64,000 nucleotides of DNA from Ecdyonurus torrentis (lineage: Eukaryota > Arthropoda > Insecta > Ephemeroptera > Heptageniidae), in NCBI GenBank assembly GCA_949318235.1, contig OX439133.1, positions 26,433,759 to 26,497,758 on the forward strand, given 5' to 3'. Under the pieces are notes generated by a model. It worked only from the letters and a program-made list of their open reading frames with translations, was not told the origin of the DNA and did not search any database. The position numbers and the translations under genes were made by a program. Shown here one piece after another: positions 12,941 through 25,082 of this stretch. Numbering within the stretch: the stretch's first letter is position 1; the number at the start of each line of letters is the position of its first letter.

Positions 12941-14420
12941 TCCTTGCGCTTTGTCGCCATGTTTGTGGTTTCTAATGCATTGTCCAGCATAGTGGAAACA
13001 TCATTTCTTTTAATTTTTCATATACAGAGTTTATTTCAACTGACATTTTTCTCAGATTCTTCGAGCTTATTAGGAGCTAGAAATAAGGCTTTGATTGAGG
13101 GTTGAGGCTTCTTTTGCTATTAAAAAAAAATGAAATTTTTCCTATGCGGGCCTATGAATTTCTGACCAACAAAATAGCAGCTCTTGAATAGGAGTGCAAC
13201 CGGTCTACGTATACCAAAATAAGCTTTATTGCAATTCGAGTGCCGATTTGCTTAAATATTCACAAGTTGATTCGATTTACACGTCGCATAGTTAATTTAA
13301 TTTGTTGAGTCAAAGTAGATTCATATTTCAATTCTATTACTATTATTACTGGTTATTTGATGTAATTTCAATTACGTGAATTCAGGGATACGATGATATA
13401 TGTTTTATATTATATTTAAAAAATATAAATAAATATAATTTTTAATTACTTTTTAAGTACATTAAAAAATATTACAATTTAAAGAATATAAATATGTTGT
13501 AAATATTAAAACTTTAATTTCACAATATTAATATTTTATTCAAACCAAAAATTACAAATTGAATAAAAACTCACAACAAAAGGTTGTATTTTATAAGTAT
13601 TTATAATAAGTTTTAATTATTTTCTACTAGTCCTAGTTTTACTTTTATTTGAAGAAATACAAAATTGGTCAACTTTAAGACATTTTTAAATAGTACACAT
13701 CCTAATTGATATTCAATTTTCAATTTTACTATATTAGCCGTATATATTTAATATTGAAAGTTATAAATCGCTCTTAAGAAATGCATCATAACATAAGACA
13801 CATCAATTAGATACTAAAAAAAAAAAAAAGAAAAAAAAAATAATTATACATATTTTCATTAATTTAATTTTGTTTTATCAAACAATTATTAAAAATTTTG
13901 TTTCATTTTTTTTTTTTTTTTTTTTTTTTTTCATTTACAACTTTTAGTTTACTTTTTAAAAATTGATAATTTGCACTTTCTATAAGAATGATAGAAAAAA
14001 AATATTTAACAAGTATTAGCATGTATAATGATTTCGTCACTCGTGAAAAATAGTAATAATAAAATTTAAATCAAATCATACTAAAAAAAACTTTAAAACA
14101 ATGAAATAATAAAACTAATCACGAGTTTTCAGAAAATACACTTTTTATTGCATTAAAAAAAAAATAGAAATTTTTTTTTTTAATCTAAAATAATAATAAT
14201 AAAAAATATTGCTAATAAATGCGCGCGTACATTTGCAGCATCGAGAATGATATATAATTAACGACTATATAGATATTAACCACAAAAAAACAACTTATCA
14301 ATAAATTTTTTTTGAAGGGGGGTGTAACTACATGTATAAAAAATAAAATTCAAGGTGATTCAGTTTATTTATTTTTTTCTACTTCAGTTCGAGAGACGTT
14401 ATGGTGCGAGCCAGAAAGTG
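12941..14420. other. AT-rich intergenic DNA upstream of the first secreted-protein gene
   Basis: No gene was recognised. It holds A runs near 13818-13841, a long T run at 13908-13931 and generic AT-rich sequence. The last hundred bases before the TATA motif at 14421 are the probable promoter region of the downstream gene. Confidence 0.5.
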
Positions 14421-14430
14421 TATAAATATA
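14421..14430 (+). promoter_or_regulatory. TATA box of the 78-aa secreted-protein gene
   Basis: TATAAATATA lies 54-63 bp upstream of the ATG at 14484. That predicts transcription start near 14452 and a 5' UTR of roughly 30 nt. It is a clean TATA match in front of a gene whose first coding exon carries a signal-peptide start. The rich AT background weakens it as evidence. Confidence 0.5.
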
Positions 14431-14483
14431 TGAGGAAGTGTTATGTCACGTATTATTTGAATAAAATTCAGCGTACATTCAAC

Positions 14484-17400
14484 ATGCGTCTAAAATTACT
14501 GATGGTAAGTCTGTATTAATTATTATATATTAATTATAACTTAATCAATTATGTTTTATAGTATAATTTTGTTTAATTAGTCTAATTATTAAAGTGTTTG
14601 TTTTTCATTAATTTTTCGATTTTTTTTATTAATTATATTATTTTGTTCTTGTCATTCTGTAACACCAACACCACGGAATCCTTAATAGTATTGTTCGTAA
14701 ACAATGTTTTCTTTGCACCAAAAAATGCACAATTCCATTTAAAAAGCATTGGGTGATCGTCTTTTTTTTTTTCTTTTTTTTTTTTGTGGTTCGAAGCACG
14801 AAAAACAGGGTTTTCTAACATCATTTTAATTTATATTCCTTATTATTATTATTTTATTAGTTACTTATCAGTGTTAATATATTTTTATTATTTAAAAATA
14901 CAGTAAGATGATACATTATTTGACATGTTTAATGCAAGATATTTGCTTTGAGGCAGGAAATCAGCTACTGAGAAATTTTGATTAAAAAGTTGTTAAGAAA
15001 GAAAATCCTGAAACTTTGTTCAGTTATATATTAAAATAAGATATCTAAAAATATATGTTAAAAATTTATGGGGAATCACATGCTTGTTTTAGGAATAATG
15101 ATTTTTGAACTTTTGGTCCAATTCATGTTAATTTTTTAAAAAATATGTTATCTGGTGGTCGCGGATTTTAAACATTTATCATTGCTAAATGTTATTATTA
15201 ACATCAATTATATTATTTTTATATTTTAGAAGAAAATGCGACTTTATTAATTTTTTTAAGCAAATTAAATAACTTTTTTAATAAATAATATATATTCATT
15301 GTATTATATTTATATATTATTTATTTTTATAAATATAATTTTCTACATACTTTTTTATATATGATTAAATTAGTATTGATTTTAAATGCTTGTCCTACAG
15401 CATTACCCAATGTGATTAACCCAGGATTAACCAGAGAAGTTTTCATCCTTATAAAATTTAAAATATTTCAACCATATAGGAGAATTGAGATAGTTTATTT
15501 ATTATTTAAAAAATAAATTTTCTTCTTTCGTAATTGTAATATATTTCTATTATAAGAGTATGCATTCATGTTAAAGTCGACACCTTCTTGGATCACTCAA
15601 TAACATGAACCGCATAGGAAAATAACTCATTTTTGACACTTTAAAAATACTATAAGCATAAGCAATAATTTTGGGAGCATTGATGCTGTAAATAGGTTGA
15701 GTAGGTCTCAAGTATGTGAGAAAAATATAATAATAATAATAATAAATTAACTAATTTTCCAAACAAAATAGGTAAAACGAAGTTTGTCCTATGCTGAGCA
15801 ATGTTATTCATTACTCCAGTATGGCATCCAAGCGCATAAAATGTGACGTCATGCGGTTACACTTAAATATACGTATACGTAGGTATTTATAATGTAGTAA
15901 AAACCTTACCATTTGTTTAATTAATTATTATAAAAGGATTCATGTGTACTTTCTAACTAAATACACATATTGATTAAGTATTATTATTATTTACACATAT
16001 ACACATGTATTTCATTGCAATAAGGATTTACAACAACCGTTTGGTCGTGGATAACTTTGTACATTTTAAATTTATTTACGATAAAAATTAATTGTAATAA
16101 TCGTTTTAGTTTTTAGTATGTAAATGTTCCATATAAGACAAAATTTAAAATCTACTAACCCTGTTCAACGATGTACATTATGATTTTATTAAACCTTAGT
16201 GAGGAACTGGCAGTTTATCATCTGCATTAATTCACACAGAATCTTCCGAAACCTGTATGTTTATACGTGCGGGTTTATCCAAAACGGTTGTCAACGATAA
16301 TAAAACGTAGTAAAAACATAATTTATAAGTATAGAAACACAAACGTAAATTAGAACGTGCATGCATCAACATACATATTTTTAAATCAACTAAAATTTAG
16401 TCTTGAGAAATGTGCTCTACTAAAGACAAAAAGTTCATTTTTAACATTATTTGCACGATCTTTCACTAGAATAATTTTAAATGTTCAATATATTTCTTTA
16501 AATTCACTGAAGAAATTCTATTTTAATTATTAACGTATGATGGTGAGCTTCGTTCTTATTTATGTTAGGAATTAATCAGTAAACAAAGGCAACAACATTT
16601 TATATAAAAATTAACTTTAAAAAATAAACAATAATAATATTTATATAAATAACTAAAAAGATTTTAGTAAATTGTATTATTTTTATATAATAAAGTTACA
16701 AAAAGTTATATTAGTTGTATATTATATAATATACATAATTTAATTATTAAAAAAGTCATAATTATTTGGCTGATAAAAAAACAATTGTTTTGATGTTGAC
16801 TTTAAGTAATTTTACTTACATCCGCTTCCGTTTCGACTATTTACAAATGCGCAGTTATGTCGAAACATATCCATGGTCGAAACAGAAACGGATGTAAGTG
16901 AAATACCTTAAAGCCAACCTTAAGGGAGTAGGGTACCGTCCTAATATCTCAAAAACTAGAAGTGTTTTGGGTCAAAATTTGGTGTTATTGTGTAGCTAAG
17001 CTAAGGGTCACAGCTAGCTGCGATAAAAATTTCATGATGTTTGACCGTCACGAAAAAAAGAAGAAAAAAAAATATTAAAATTAACATTGGGCCTTATGGG
17101 CTTAAAATTTCAAAAAAATCATATAAAATTAATTTGCAGGGTGACCCGACGTCGGAACCCTACTCCCTTAAATACACATTCCTTTATCAGTCAATTATTA
17201 AAATCATTATTTTTATGTATTTTTGTTTAAAACTATATGAATTTAAGCATAAGTATCCCAATGTTTTCAATATCACACTAGTTCTTATCTAACTCCTGTT
17301 TTCAAATTACTGTACTATCATAAGTGGATTTCTCAACATTTTAACGCATTATTTTCTTCAACATACGTTTCTGTAAGATAAATCAATGTCATTTTATTTT

Positions 17401-18215
17401 CATTATTATTATTATTTTTTAATTTTCAATGGAGGTTATCGGTTTAAAAAATTGTTAAAAATTTTCTATGGCTTAAAACACGTAAAAGTATGTCTAGTAT
17501 CTCTCATTTAAATTTCTCCAAAATCGGTGGAGTAGTTTTCTCAAAAATCGCAAAAAAACGTGTTTTTCTCCATAAGCGTAATGTTAAATTAGGGGATCCT
17601 TAGCTTTCCCCGCAGCACCCCGCGCGCTAAACCGATAACGTCCATTAGCTTGTAAATATTTGTAGGTGAAAAAAATATATTTTTATTGTTTGCCTTTAAC
17701 ACACAAAGACAATTAAGAGTTGTATTTGAATTGTTTAAATCCACTTATCTATGCTTGTCGAATCTCAAAATCTTAAAATAAAACTTTCAAACTTTATGAT
17801 TGCATTTGAAAGTTAATATTAACAGTTACCTATAATAAAATTTTCAAAACTCGTGACCATCAGATTAGAGAAAAAAAATTATTATATTGACATTTGCTTT
17901 TATTGGACTAAAACTTTAAAAAAAGTCGGTTTGTGAGATATCACCCGGTCACCTAATACCTTACAAAAGTTGTGTTATATTTTGTGTTCTATGTTACAGA
18001 TATCTGCAATTTCATTGCTCTGCTGTACATCAATCTCTAAAGCAACTCTGATAAGCACCTTTGCAAGTGTTTTTGAAGCAAGAAACGCAGCACCTCAACA
18101 TAATGTCGGTGGATATAGATATGGTGGATATTGGTTTGGAGATAAAGATAGTGTTCCTCAAATCAACTATGGTAGAAGATACACAAGAGATGATTTAAGA
18201 TTGTATGACTATTAA
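14484..18215 (+). CDS. Small secreted protein, 78 aa, two exons, Gly/Tyr-rich tail
   Basis: I joined two exons. Exon 1 is 14484-14504 (MRLKLLM) and ends at a consensus donor, ATG|gtaagt. Exon 2 is 18000-18215 after ttacag and runs to TAA. Both junctions are phase 0. The protein starts with a convincing signal peptide: basic n-region MRLK, hydrophobic core LLMISAISLLCC, likely cleavage after SISKA. The mature part of about 56 residues has no cysteine and contains a Gly/Tyr/Arg segment (VGGYRYGGYWFGDKD). It ends in an acidic, tyrosine-rich tail (DDLRLYDY). No family was recognised; it could be a peptide hormone precursor, cuticle-type or gland secretion. There is no obvious dibasic amidation signal; the GRR at GRRYTRDD is the only candidate prohormone-like cleavage site. 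The 3.5-kb intron holds MITEs of families A, B, C, D and E. Confidence 0.75.
14688..14822 (+). mobile_element. MITE family E (GTTCGTAAAC foldback), diverged copy
   Basis: Relative of the palindromic element at 51721. GTTCGTAAAC, then TTTGCACCAAAAAATGCACA, then a GATCGTC centre, then an inverted partner AACAGGGTTTTC. It lies in intron 1 of the 78-aa gene. A T-rich expansion fills its right half. Confidence 0.6.
14950..15115 (+). mobile_element. MITE family B', partial copy
   Basis: Shares the blocks GAGGCAGGAAATCAG, AAGTTGTTAAGAAAGAAAA, TTTGTTCAGT and AAGATATCTAAAAAT with the copies at 47284 and (inverted) 34772. This family is distantly related to the TTAAGGG-ended family B. The outer ends are not clear here. 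Confidence 0.6.
15557..15865 (+). mobile_element. MITE family A (GCATACACCC/TGACGTCA type), copy 1
   Basis: This is the most frequent family here, about 300-320 bp. It starts with a TATGCATTCATGTTAAAGTC block, then GATCACTCAATAACATG, a central GAGCATTGATGCTGTAAATA, then CTATGCTGAGCAATGTTATT and CTCCAGTATGGC. It ends in ATGACGTCAT followed by GCGTATACACCCTATA-like sequence. The short ends (TAGGGTGTATGC against its complement) form an imperfect terminal inverted repeat. It has no coding capacity. This copy lies in intron 1 of the 78-aa gene and keeps TGACGTCA at 15844. Confidence 0.85.
16769..16919. mobile_element. Palindromic MITE family D, copy 1
   Basis: Foldback with arms containing ACATCCGCTTCCGTTTCGAC and, inverted, AAACGGATGTAAGTG. 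The arms face each other across a short centre around AATGCGCAG. It abuts the family B element at 16920 with no spacer, so one element may have inserted next to or into the other. It lies in intron 1 of the 78-aa gene. Confidence 0.75.
16920..17170 (-). mobile_element. MITE family B (TTAAGGGAGTAGGG ends), copy 1
   Basis: About 251 bp, bounded by TTAAGGGAGTAGGGTACCG and its complement ending CCCTACTCCCTTAA. The interior matches the copies at 18534 and 38310 in reverse, with a deletion. The 83-codon open frame across it is a by-product of the repeat. Confidence 0.85.
17428..17647 (+). mobile_element. MITE family C (GGAGGTTATCGGTTTA ends), reference copy
   Basis: About 220 bp with inverted ends AATGGAGGTTATCGGTTTA and TAAACCGATAACGTCCATT. 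The interior reads AAAACACGTAAAAGTATG, then AAATCGGTGGAGTAG, then CATAAGCGTAATGTTAAATT, with a GC-rich GCGCGC block inside the right end. It has no coding capacity. At least four well-kept and five decayed copies lie in this window. Confidence 0.9.
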
Positions 18216-18533
18216 GTGATTGTGAAGTTATTTGTATTTTTATAATTATTTTTGAAACATAGTATGTTATTATGTGCATTATATCGGTAAATTGAAAAAT
18301 TGTTTTTAAAACATGTAAAAGTATGTCTAACCCATGGAATTACAGTTTCCGGATAATTTTGTAACATCTAAATAATTTTTACAAAACAGTGTCCCGTAAT
18401 GCTAATACAAGGAATTTAGATGTCTCTTTGTGCCAAATATTATAGCAAAGCTCTTTGACTAGAAAAAAATAATTTAACAAATTTTTTTTAGTCGTATTTT
18501 ATTTTTCTTTATAAAAAAAAAATAATTATAATA
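18216..18533 (+). other. 3' flank of the 78-aa gene, AT-rich
   Basis: Non-coding sequence after the TAA at 18213-18215, probably including the 3' UTR. No perfect AATAAA stands out within the first 150 bp. It has no further structure. Confidence 0.4.
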
Positions 18534-18869
18534 TTAAGGGGGTAGGGCACCGACGTCGGCCATTAGACTCAAACTTTTATCGTCAAAAAAATTTGTGAAA
18601 TTTTGCACAATGATACTTCAGCTTGAGACAATTTCAAATATATAACAATATTGAGGGGTCACCGTTCAAACTAATTGTATATGCTTTTTTGAAATTTTAA
18701 GCCAATAAGGCCCAATGTTAATTTCAAGTTTTTTTTTTCTTCGGGACGGTCAAACATCTTGAACATTTTATCATGGCTAGGTGTGACCCTTAGCTACACA
18801 ATGACACTAAATTTAGACCCAAAACACTTCTAGTTTTTGAGATATAAGGTCGGTACCGTACTCCCTTAA
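18534..18869 (+). mobile_element. MITE family B, copy 2
   Basis: 336 bp. The ends TTAAGGGGGTAGGGCACCG and GGTACCGTACTCCCTTAA are inverted. The interior carries CAATGATACTTCAGCTTGAG, CCCAATGTTAATTTCA, and TGTGACCCTTAGCTACACAA. Almost collinear with the copy at 38310. Confidence 0.9.
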
Positions 18870-18936
18870 TTTTGGTTGGTTACGTAATTTTTAAATGCAT
18901 TTTTCAATACAAAAGTGTAATGAAGCAGTATGATAA

Positions 18937-19137
18937 GTTTTTTTTTTTTTTTTTTTTTTTAATAAAATAAATAAAAAGAGTTCATGTAATTATCATTTAG
19001 CTCCAATACCTTGAAATACTTAAAAAGGAAAACCTAATTCAGAGCAATTTTTTTTTAGAGAAAATGTATTGAAAAAAGAAAGAAACAAAAAAATCATTAT
19101 CATGAAGCATGAATGATAGAGTAAAGTGAAAAAAAAA

Positions 19138-19169
<32 letters not shown>

Positions 19170-19185
19170 GAAAGAAAAAAGAAAA

Positions 19186-19218
<33 letters not shown>

Positions 19219-19220
19219 GT
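18937..19220. repeat. Homopolymer and AAAG-type purine tracts
   Basis: A T run at 18937-18960 is followed 150 bp later by a purine-only region (19124-19218) of long A runs mixed with AAAGAAAG units. It sits immediately upstream of the 93-aa gene. Such tracts exclude nucleosomes, so an effect on the promoter is possible but not shown. Confidence 0.8.
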
Positions 19221-19301
19221 TTTGTTGATAAAATATTTATCACGCGTTCGTTGAAGTTGAATAGTTATATAGAGCTAAACTTCAGTCTGCAGTTTCAAAA
19301 A

Positions 19302-21978
<2,677 letters not shown>

Positions 21979-22179
21979 TTTATTGTCTATATATTTTATT
22001 TATTGCTCATTATAATGATGTATATGATAAGCTATAACTTATATGTTTTTTTTTTTTTTTTTTTTTTTTTTTACCATTAAAGTTGCTAGTTATTTTACTT
22101 AGTGCTTTTATGCTTCATTATAGATATATAGACTGTATGACTTTTTTTAAACTACATTTATATTGTTAATATTTAAATA

Positions 22180-22493
22180 AATATTTTTATTCTTATTTAT
22201 AAATAATATATTATTTAAATTTTTATTTTTTAATATATATAGTAAATATTTAATTGTGTGTATGCAAATAGTAACTTTTGTATAATTTTAGTTATTAAAT
22301 CATTTTTAATATTTAGTTTTTTTACTTATTTAAAAATTGTAGTTTTTCTCAATTTAATGTAGTTTCATACTATTTTCAGTTGTGGCTTGTGGCTCGGAAA
22401 TTTTGCATATAATAAATATAAATCAAAGTACATTGCATGATTGAAGAAAATATAAAGTGATTAAAAGAGTTTATACATTATCCTTAAGGGGGT
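22180..22493. other. AT-rich spacer after the 93-aa gene
   Basis: Convergent intergenic region between the plus-strand 93-aa gene and the minus-strand LRR gene. No coding signal, only AT-rich sequence. Confidence 0.5.
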
Positions 22494-22882
22494 AGGTGAC
22501 CGACTGATATCTCGCAAACTAGGACGGTTGCGAATAACAATAATAACACAAAGTAAAGAAGAAATGTTACTTAAAAATTTAGTTATGTCAAACATGTGAA
22601 AACACGATCAAATATTTAAGTTATTACACTTTAAAGATAACATGTAAATGTGGAAATTTAAATTTGAGCGGGAAATTTTAGTCAAATTAGAAACTTGTTT
22701 ACAATTAAAAATATAATTAAAAATAATTTTGATATAAAAATATATATTTTAAATTTACTTGATTTTAGTTGAAAATTATAGTGTTTGTTTTATTGGAATT
22801 AAATCATGTACAAAAAATTATTGGGCAAATATAGTTCTTCTTTTAGCGATTTCCGGTCCAAGTCGGTCCCCCACCGCCTTAA
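22494..22882. mobile_element. MITE family B-like element, 389 bp
   Basis: Ends TTAAGGGGGTAGGTGACCGA and GTCGGTCCCCCACCGCCTTAA-like are inverted repeats of the family B type. The interior is only weakly similar to the other B copies and shares a GGGAAATTTTAGTCAAAT stretch with the B' family. It is probably an older or sister subfamily. Confidence 0.7.
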
Positions 22883-22929
22883 CACTTATATGGTAGTAGT
22901 AAACTTGTATTAATAAAGGATATACACAT

Positions 22930-23195
22930 TATAACGACATACTGAATCATTGAATAACATTGCTCAGCATGCATAGTACATATTAACTTAGACAATTACA
23001 TAGTTTATTTCTTTATTATTTTTTAACATACTTTTGAGATATACTAATTTATTCCGTTAAAAACAGCATCATAATGCTATCAAAAATATTGCTTATGGTA
23101 TTTTTAAACTACATGGCAAAATATGTCATTCTCTTATTGTGGCCCAAGATATTGAGTGATCCAACATGGCGTCAACTTTAACACCCTATATTAAT
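22930..23195 (-). mobile_element. MITE family A, copy 2 (inverted)
   Basis: Reverse copy with GAATAACATTGCTCAGCAT, ACAGCATCATAATGCT, and GTGATCCAACATGGCGTC followed by AACTTTAACACCCTATA. The TGACGTCA end is decayed to GACATACTG. Confidence 0.8.
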
Positions 23196-23335
23196 TTACC
23201 AGTTTTAAATAATAATATACTACGTACGTTATGTCATTGGGTGTCTCATGCAGACATTATGGTATATATAAAGCCGTAAAATTCAAAATTCTTTATTCAT
23301 TTCTTTCATCCAACATTCATAACACAATGGAGGTT

Positions 23336-23543
23336 ATCGGTTTAGCGCGCGGGGAGACGCGGGGAAGGCTAAGGGTCTCCTAATTTAACATTACACTTAT
23401 GGAGAAAAACACGTTTTTTGCGATTTTTGAGAAAACTACTCCACCGATTTCGGAAAAATTTAAATGAGAAATACTAGACACACTTTTACCTGTTTTAGGC
23501 CATAGTCATTTTTAAGCATTTTTTTAAACCGATAACTTCCATT
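23336..23543 (-). mobile_element. MITE family C, copy 3 (inverted)
   Basis: AATGGAGGTTATCGGTTTAG, then GCGCGCGGGGAGACGCGG at the left, and AAACCGATAACTTCCATT at the right. It is the reverse complement of the 17428 arrangement and very well preserved. Confidence 0.9.
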
Positions 23544-23779
23544 AAATGCATTTTAGTTTAGGTTATTGCCACAAATGACAACGGAGAAATTGTTGTCAAT
23601 ACTATTTACACATTAAAGGTCTGGCGTGATAAAAGAGCATTAATATACTCTACACTCTACTGACTGATTTTATTGTGTCTTGAATTAACTTCAACTATTA
23701 TAATGATTCCTTTTGTCCTATAGAAGCGTTCATCAATATAATAGTAAGTGTGTCCTTATACTAAGTCATCAGTCATCAG

Positions 23780-24045
23780 CTTTTTACTAAACAATAAAAA
23801 AGCCCGTTGCACAACTAATTTTGAGATATTTTGCATTTTCCAGGTCTGAGGTTAACTCTTGACATCTCTCCTACATCCTGTACCATTTAACCTTTGACTC
23901 TTTAGTCATTATCGTGCGGAGAACACGAGAGTGCATTCACTGTACATACCACAGCCTCTGAAAAAGTACATATTATATACATATAACCAAGCTCGTGATC
24001 TCTCACTTGTCAAACCAGTACGCATACCACTGCACCACACGACTT
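23780..24045 (-). mobile_element. tRNA-derived SINE-like sequence
   Basis: On the minus strand the stretch from about 24045 to 23990 resembles a tRNA 5' region. It has a good pol III box A, TGGTGCAGTGG (24037-24027), and about 27 nt later a box-B-like GATCACGAGC (24000-23991) with one mismatch to GWTCRANNC. The body continues to about 23780 without an obvious A tail. The acceptor stem does not close, so it is read as a SINE head or tRNA pseudogene rather than a working tRNA gene. Confidence 0.45.
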
Positions 24046-24939
24046 TGGTTGTAATTTGATCAAGCTTTACAGCTGAAACTTAACTTCTCTTTTATTTTAG
24101 TAACCATAAAAGAAGAAATTACGTGATTGATGTTATGTTAAAAAAGAGAATAAACGTTGGTAAATTGGAACTGCATGAATATTTATGCTGTATATGACAA
24201 TTTTTGTACTATACTTTAAGCAGGATATAATCATAAATGCTTCTTACGCAGTCTTTATTTTTTTATTTTTATTTTTTTTATTTTTTACAACTTTTTACTG
24301 TTTTCAAACATTCATCTTATAACACGTTAAGATGTGCAAAGTATCCCTGATTAAAATTGTATTAAAATCGTTAATTTTTTTTTAAAATTACAAAAAAAAA
24401 AAATATAGGGTTCGTCTACATAATACATAAGTATAAATAATATTAAATCAGAGGGGCCACGTGCCTTTTTCTAGAGCACCTCTGATTGGTGCAGCTACGT
24501 CACCATGGGTATAAAGCATTATGTTATAATAAAGAGCAACTAAGGCTGAAAATAAGGGCTAATATATTTATAACTATCCTCTTAAGTCCCAGTAAGACTT
24601 GGACATCAGACAATACAGTAAAAATTTGGTAAAAAAAAAAAAAAAAAAAAAAAAAGACAAAAATCGAACAAATTGAGATATTAATACAAAATTGGACCAG
24701 AAAACGCCCCTGAATTTACGTGTTTTTTTAAAATCTATTTTGAGCATTCAGAGTGAGTAGGGGGTCCGCAAAAGTAAGAAAATCTTTTTGGCAGAAGATA
24801 TATATTTTTGACATTCTGAGAGCCGCACACATACAAACGTGGTTAAAATGTACGACAGTGATATAATTTTTAAAAAAAATTCGGGGACTGAAGAGATTAA
24901 AAACTGTGCAGTACATAAACACCACGATTCAGTACTTAC
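24046..24939. other. Non-coding DNA downstream of LRR exon 2; missing 3' exons not found here
   Basis: This is intron or 3' flank of the LRR gene on the minus strand. I searched both strands for an LRR capping region, a membrane segment or an acceptor-flanked open stretch and found none I could defend. It contains T- and A-runs (24255-24286, 24630-24655). A promoter-like cluster lies at 24483-24516: ATTGGT, then TACGTCA, then TATAAAG on the plus strand, with no ORF after it. Confidence 0.4.
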
Positions 24940-25082
24940 CATGAGCAATGATGGTGGAATCTCATTGATGAAATTATTCCTCAAAGATAATACTTCTAAT
25001 TTTCCTCCTTCAACAAAGATCGGTGCTTGTAATTCTCGTAGTCGATTTCCAGCAGCGCTCAGAGATTTTAATTCCCGCAAAA
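24940..25082 (-). CDS. LRR gene, exon 2
   Basis: 143 bp between tttcag at the acceptor (25085-25083) and ATG|gtaagt at the donor. It encodes two further repeats (LKSLSAAGNRLREL and LEVLSLRNNFINEIP) in the frame set by exon 1. The exon ends in phase 0. The plus-strand ORF across it is the antisense shadow. Confidence 0.85.

Noticed and set aside
17041..17292. 83-codon Lys/Ile-rich ORF
   Set aside because: Lies across family B MITE sequence and its flank; Lys/Asn/Ile richness follows from AT content.
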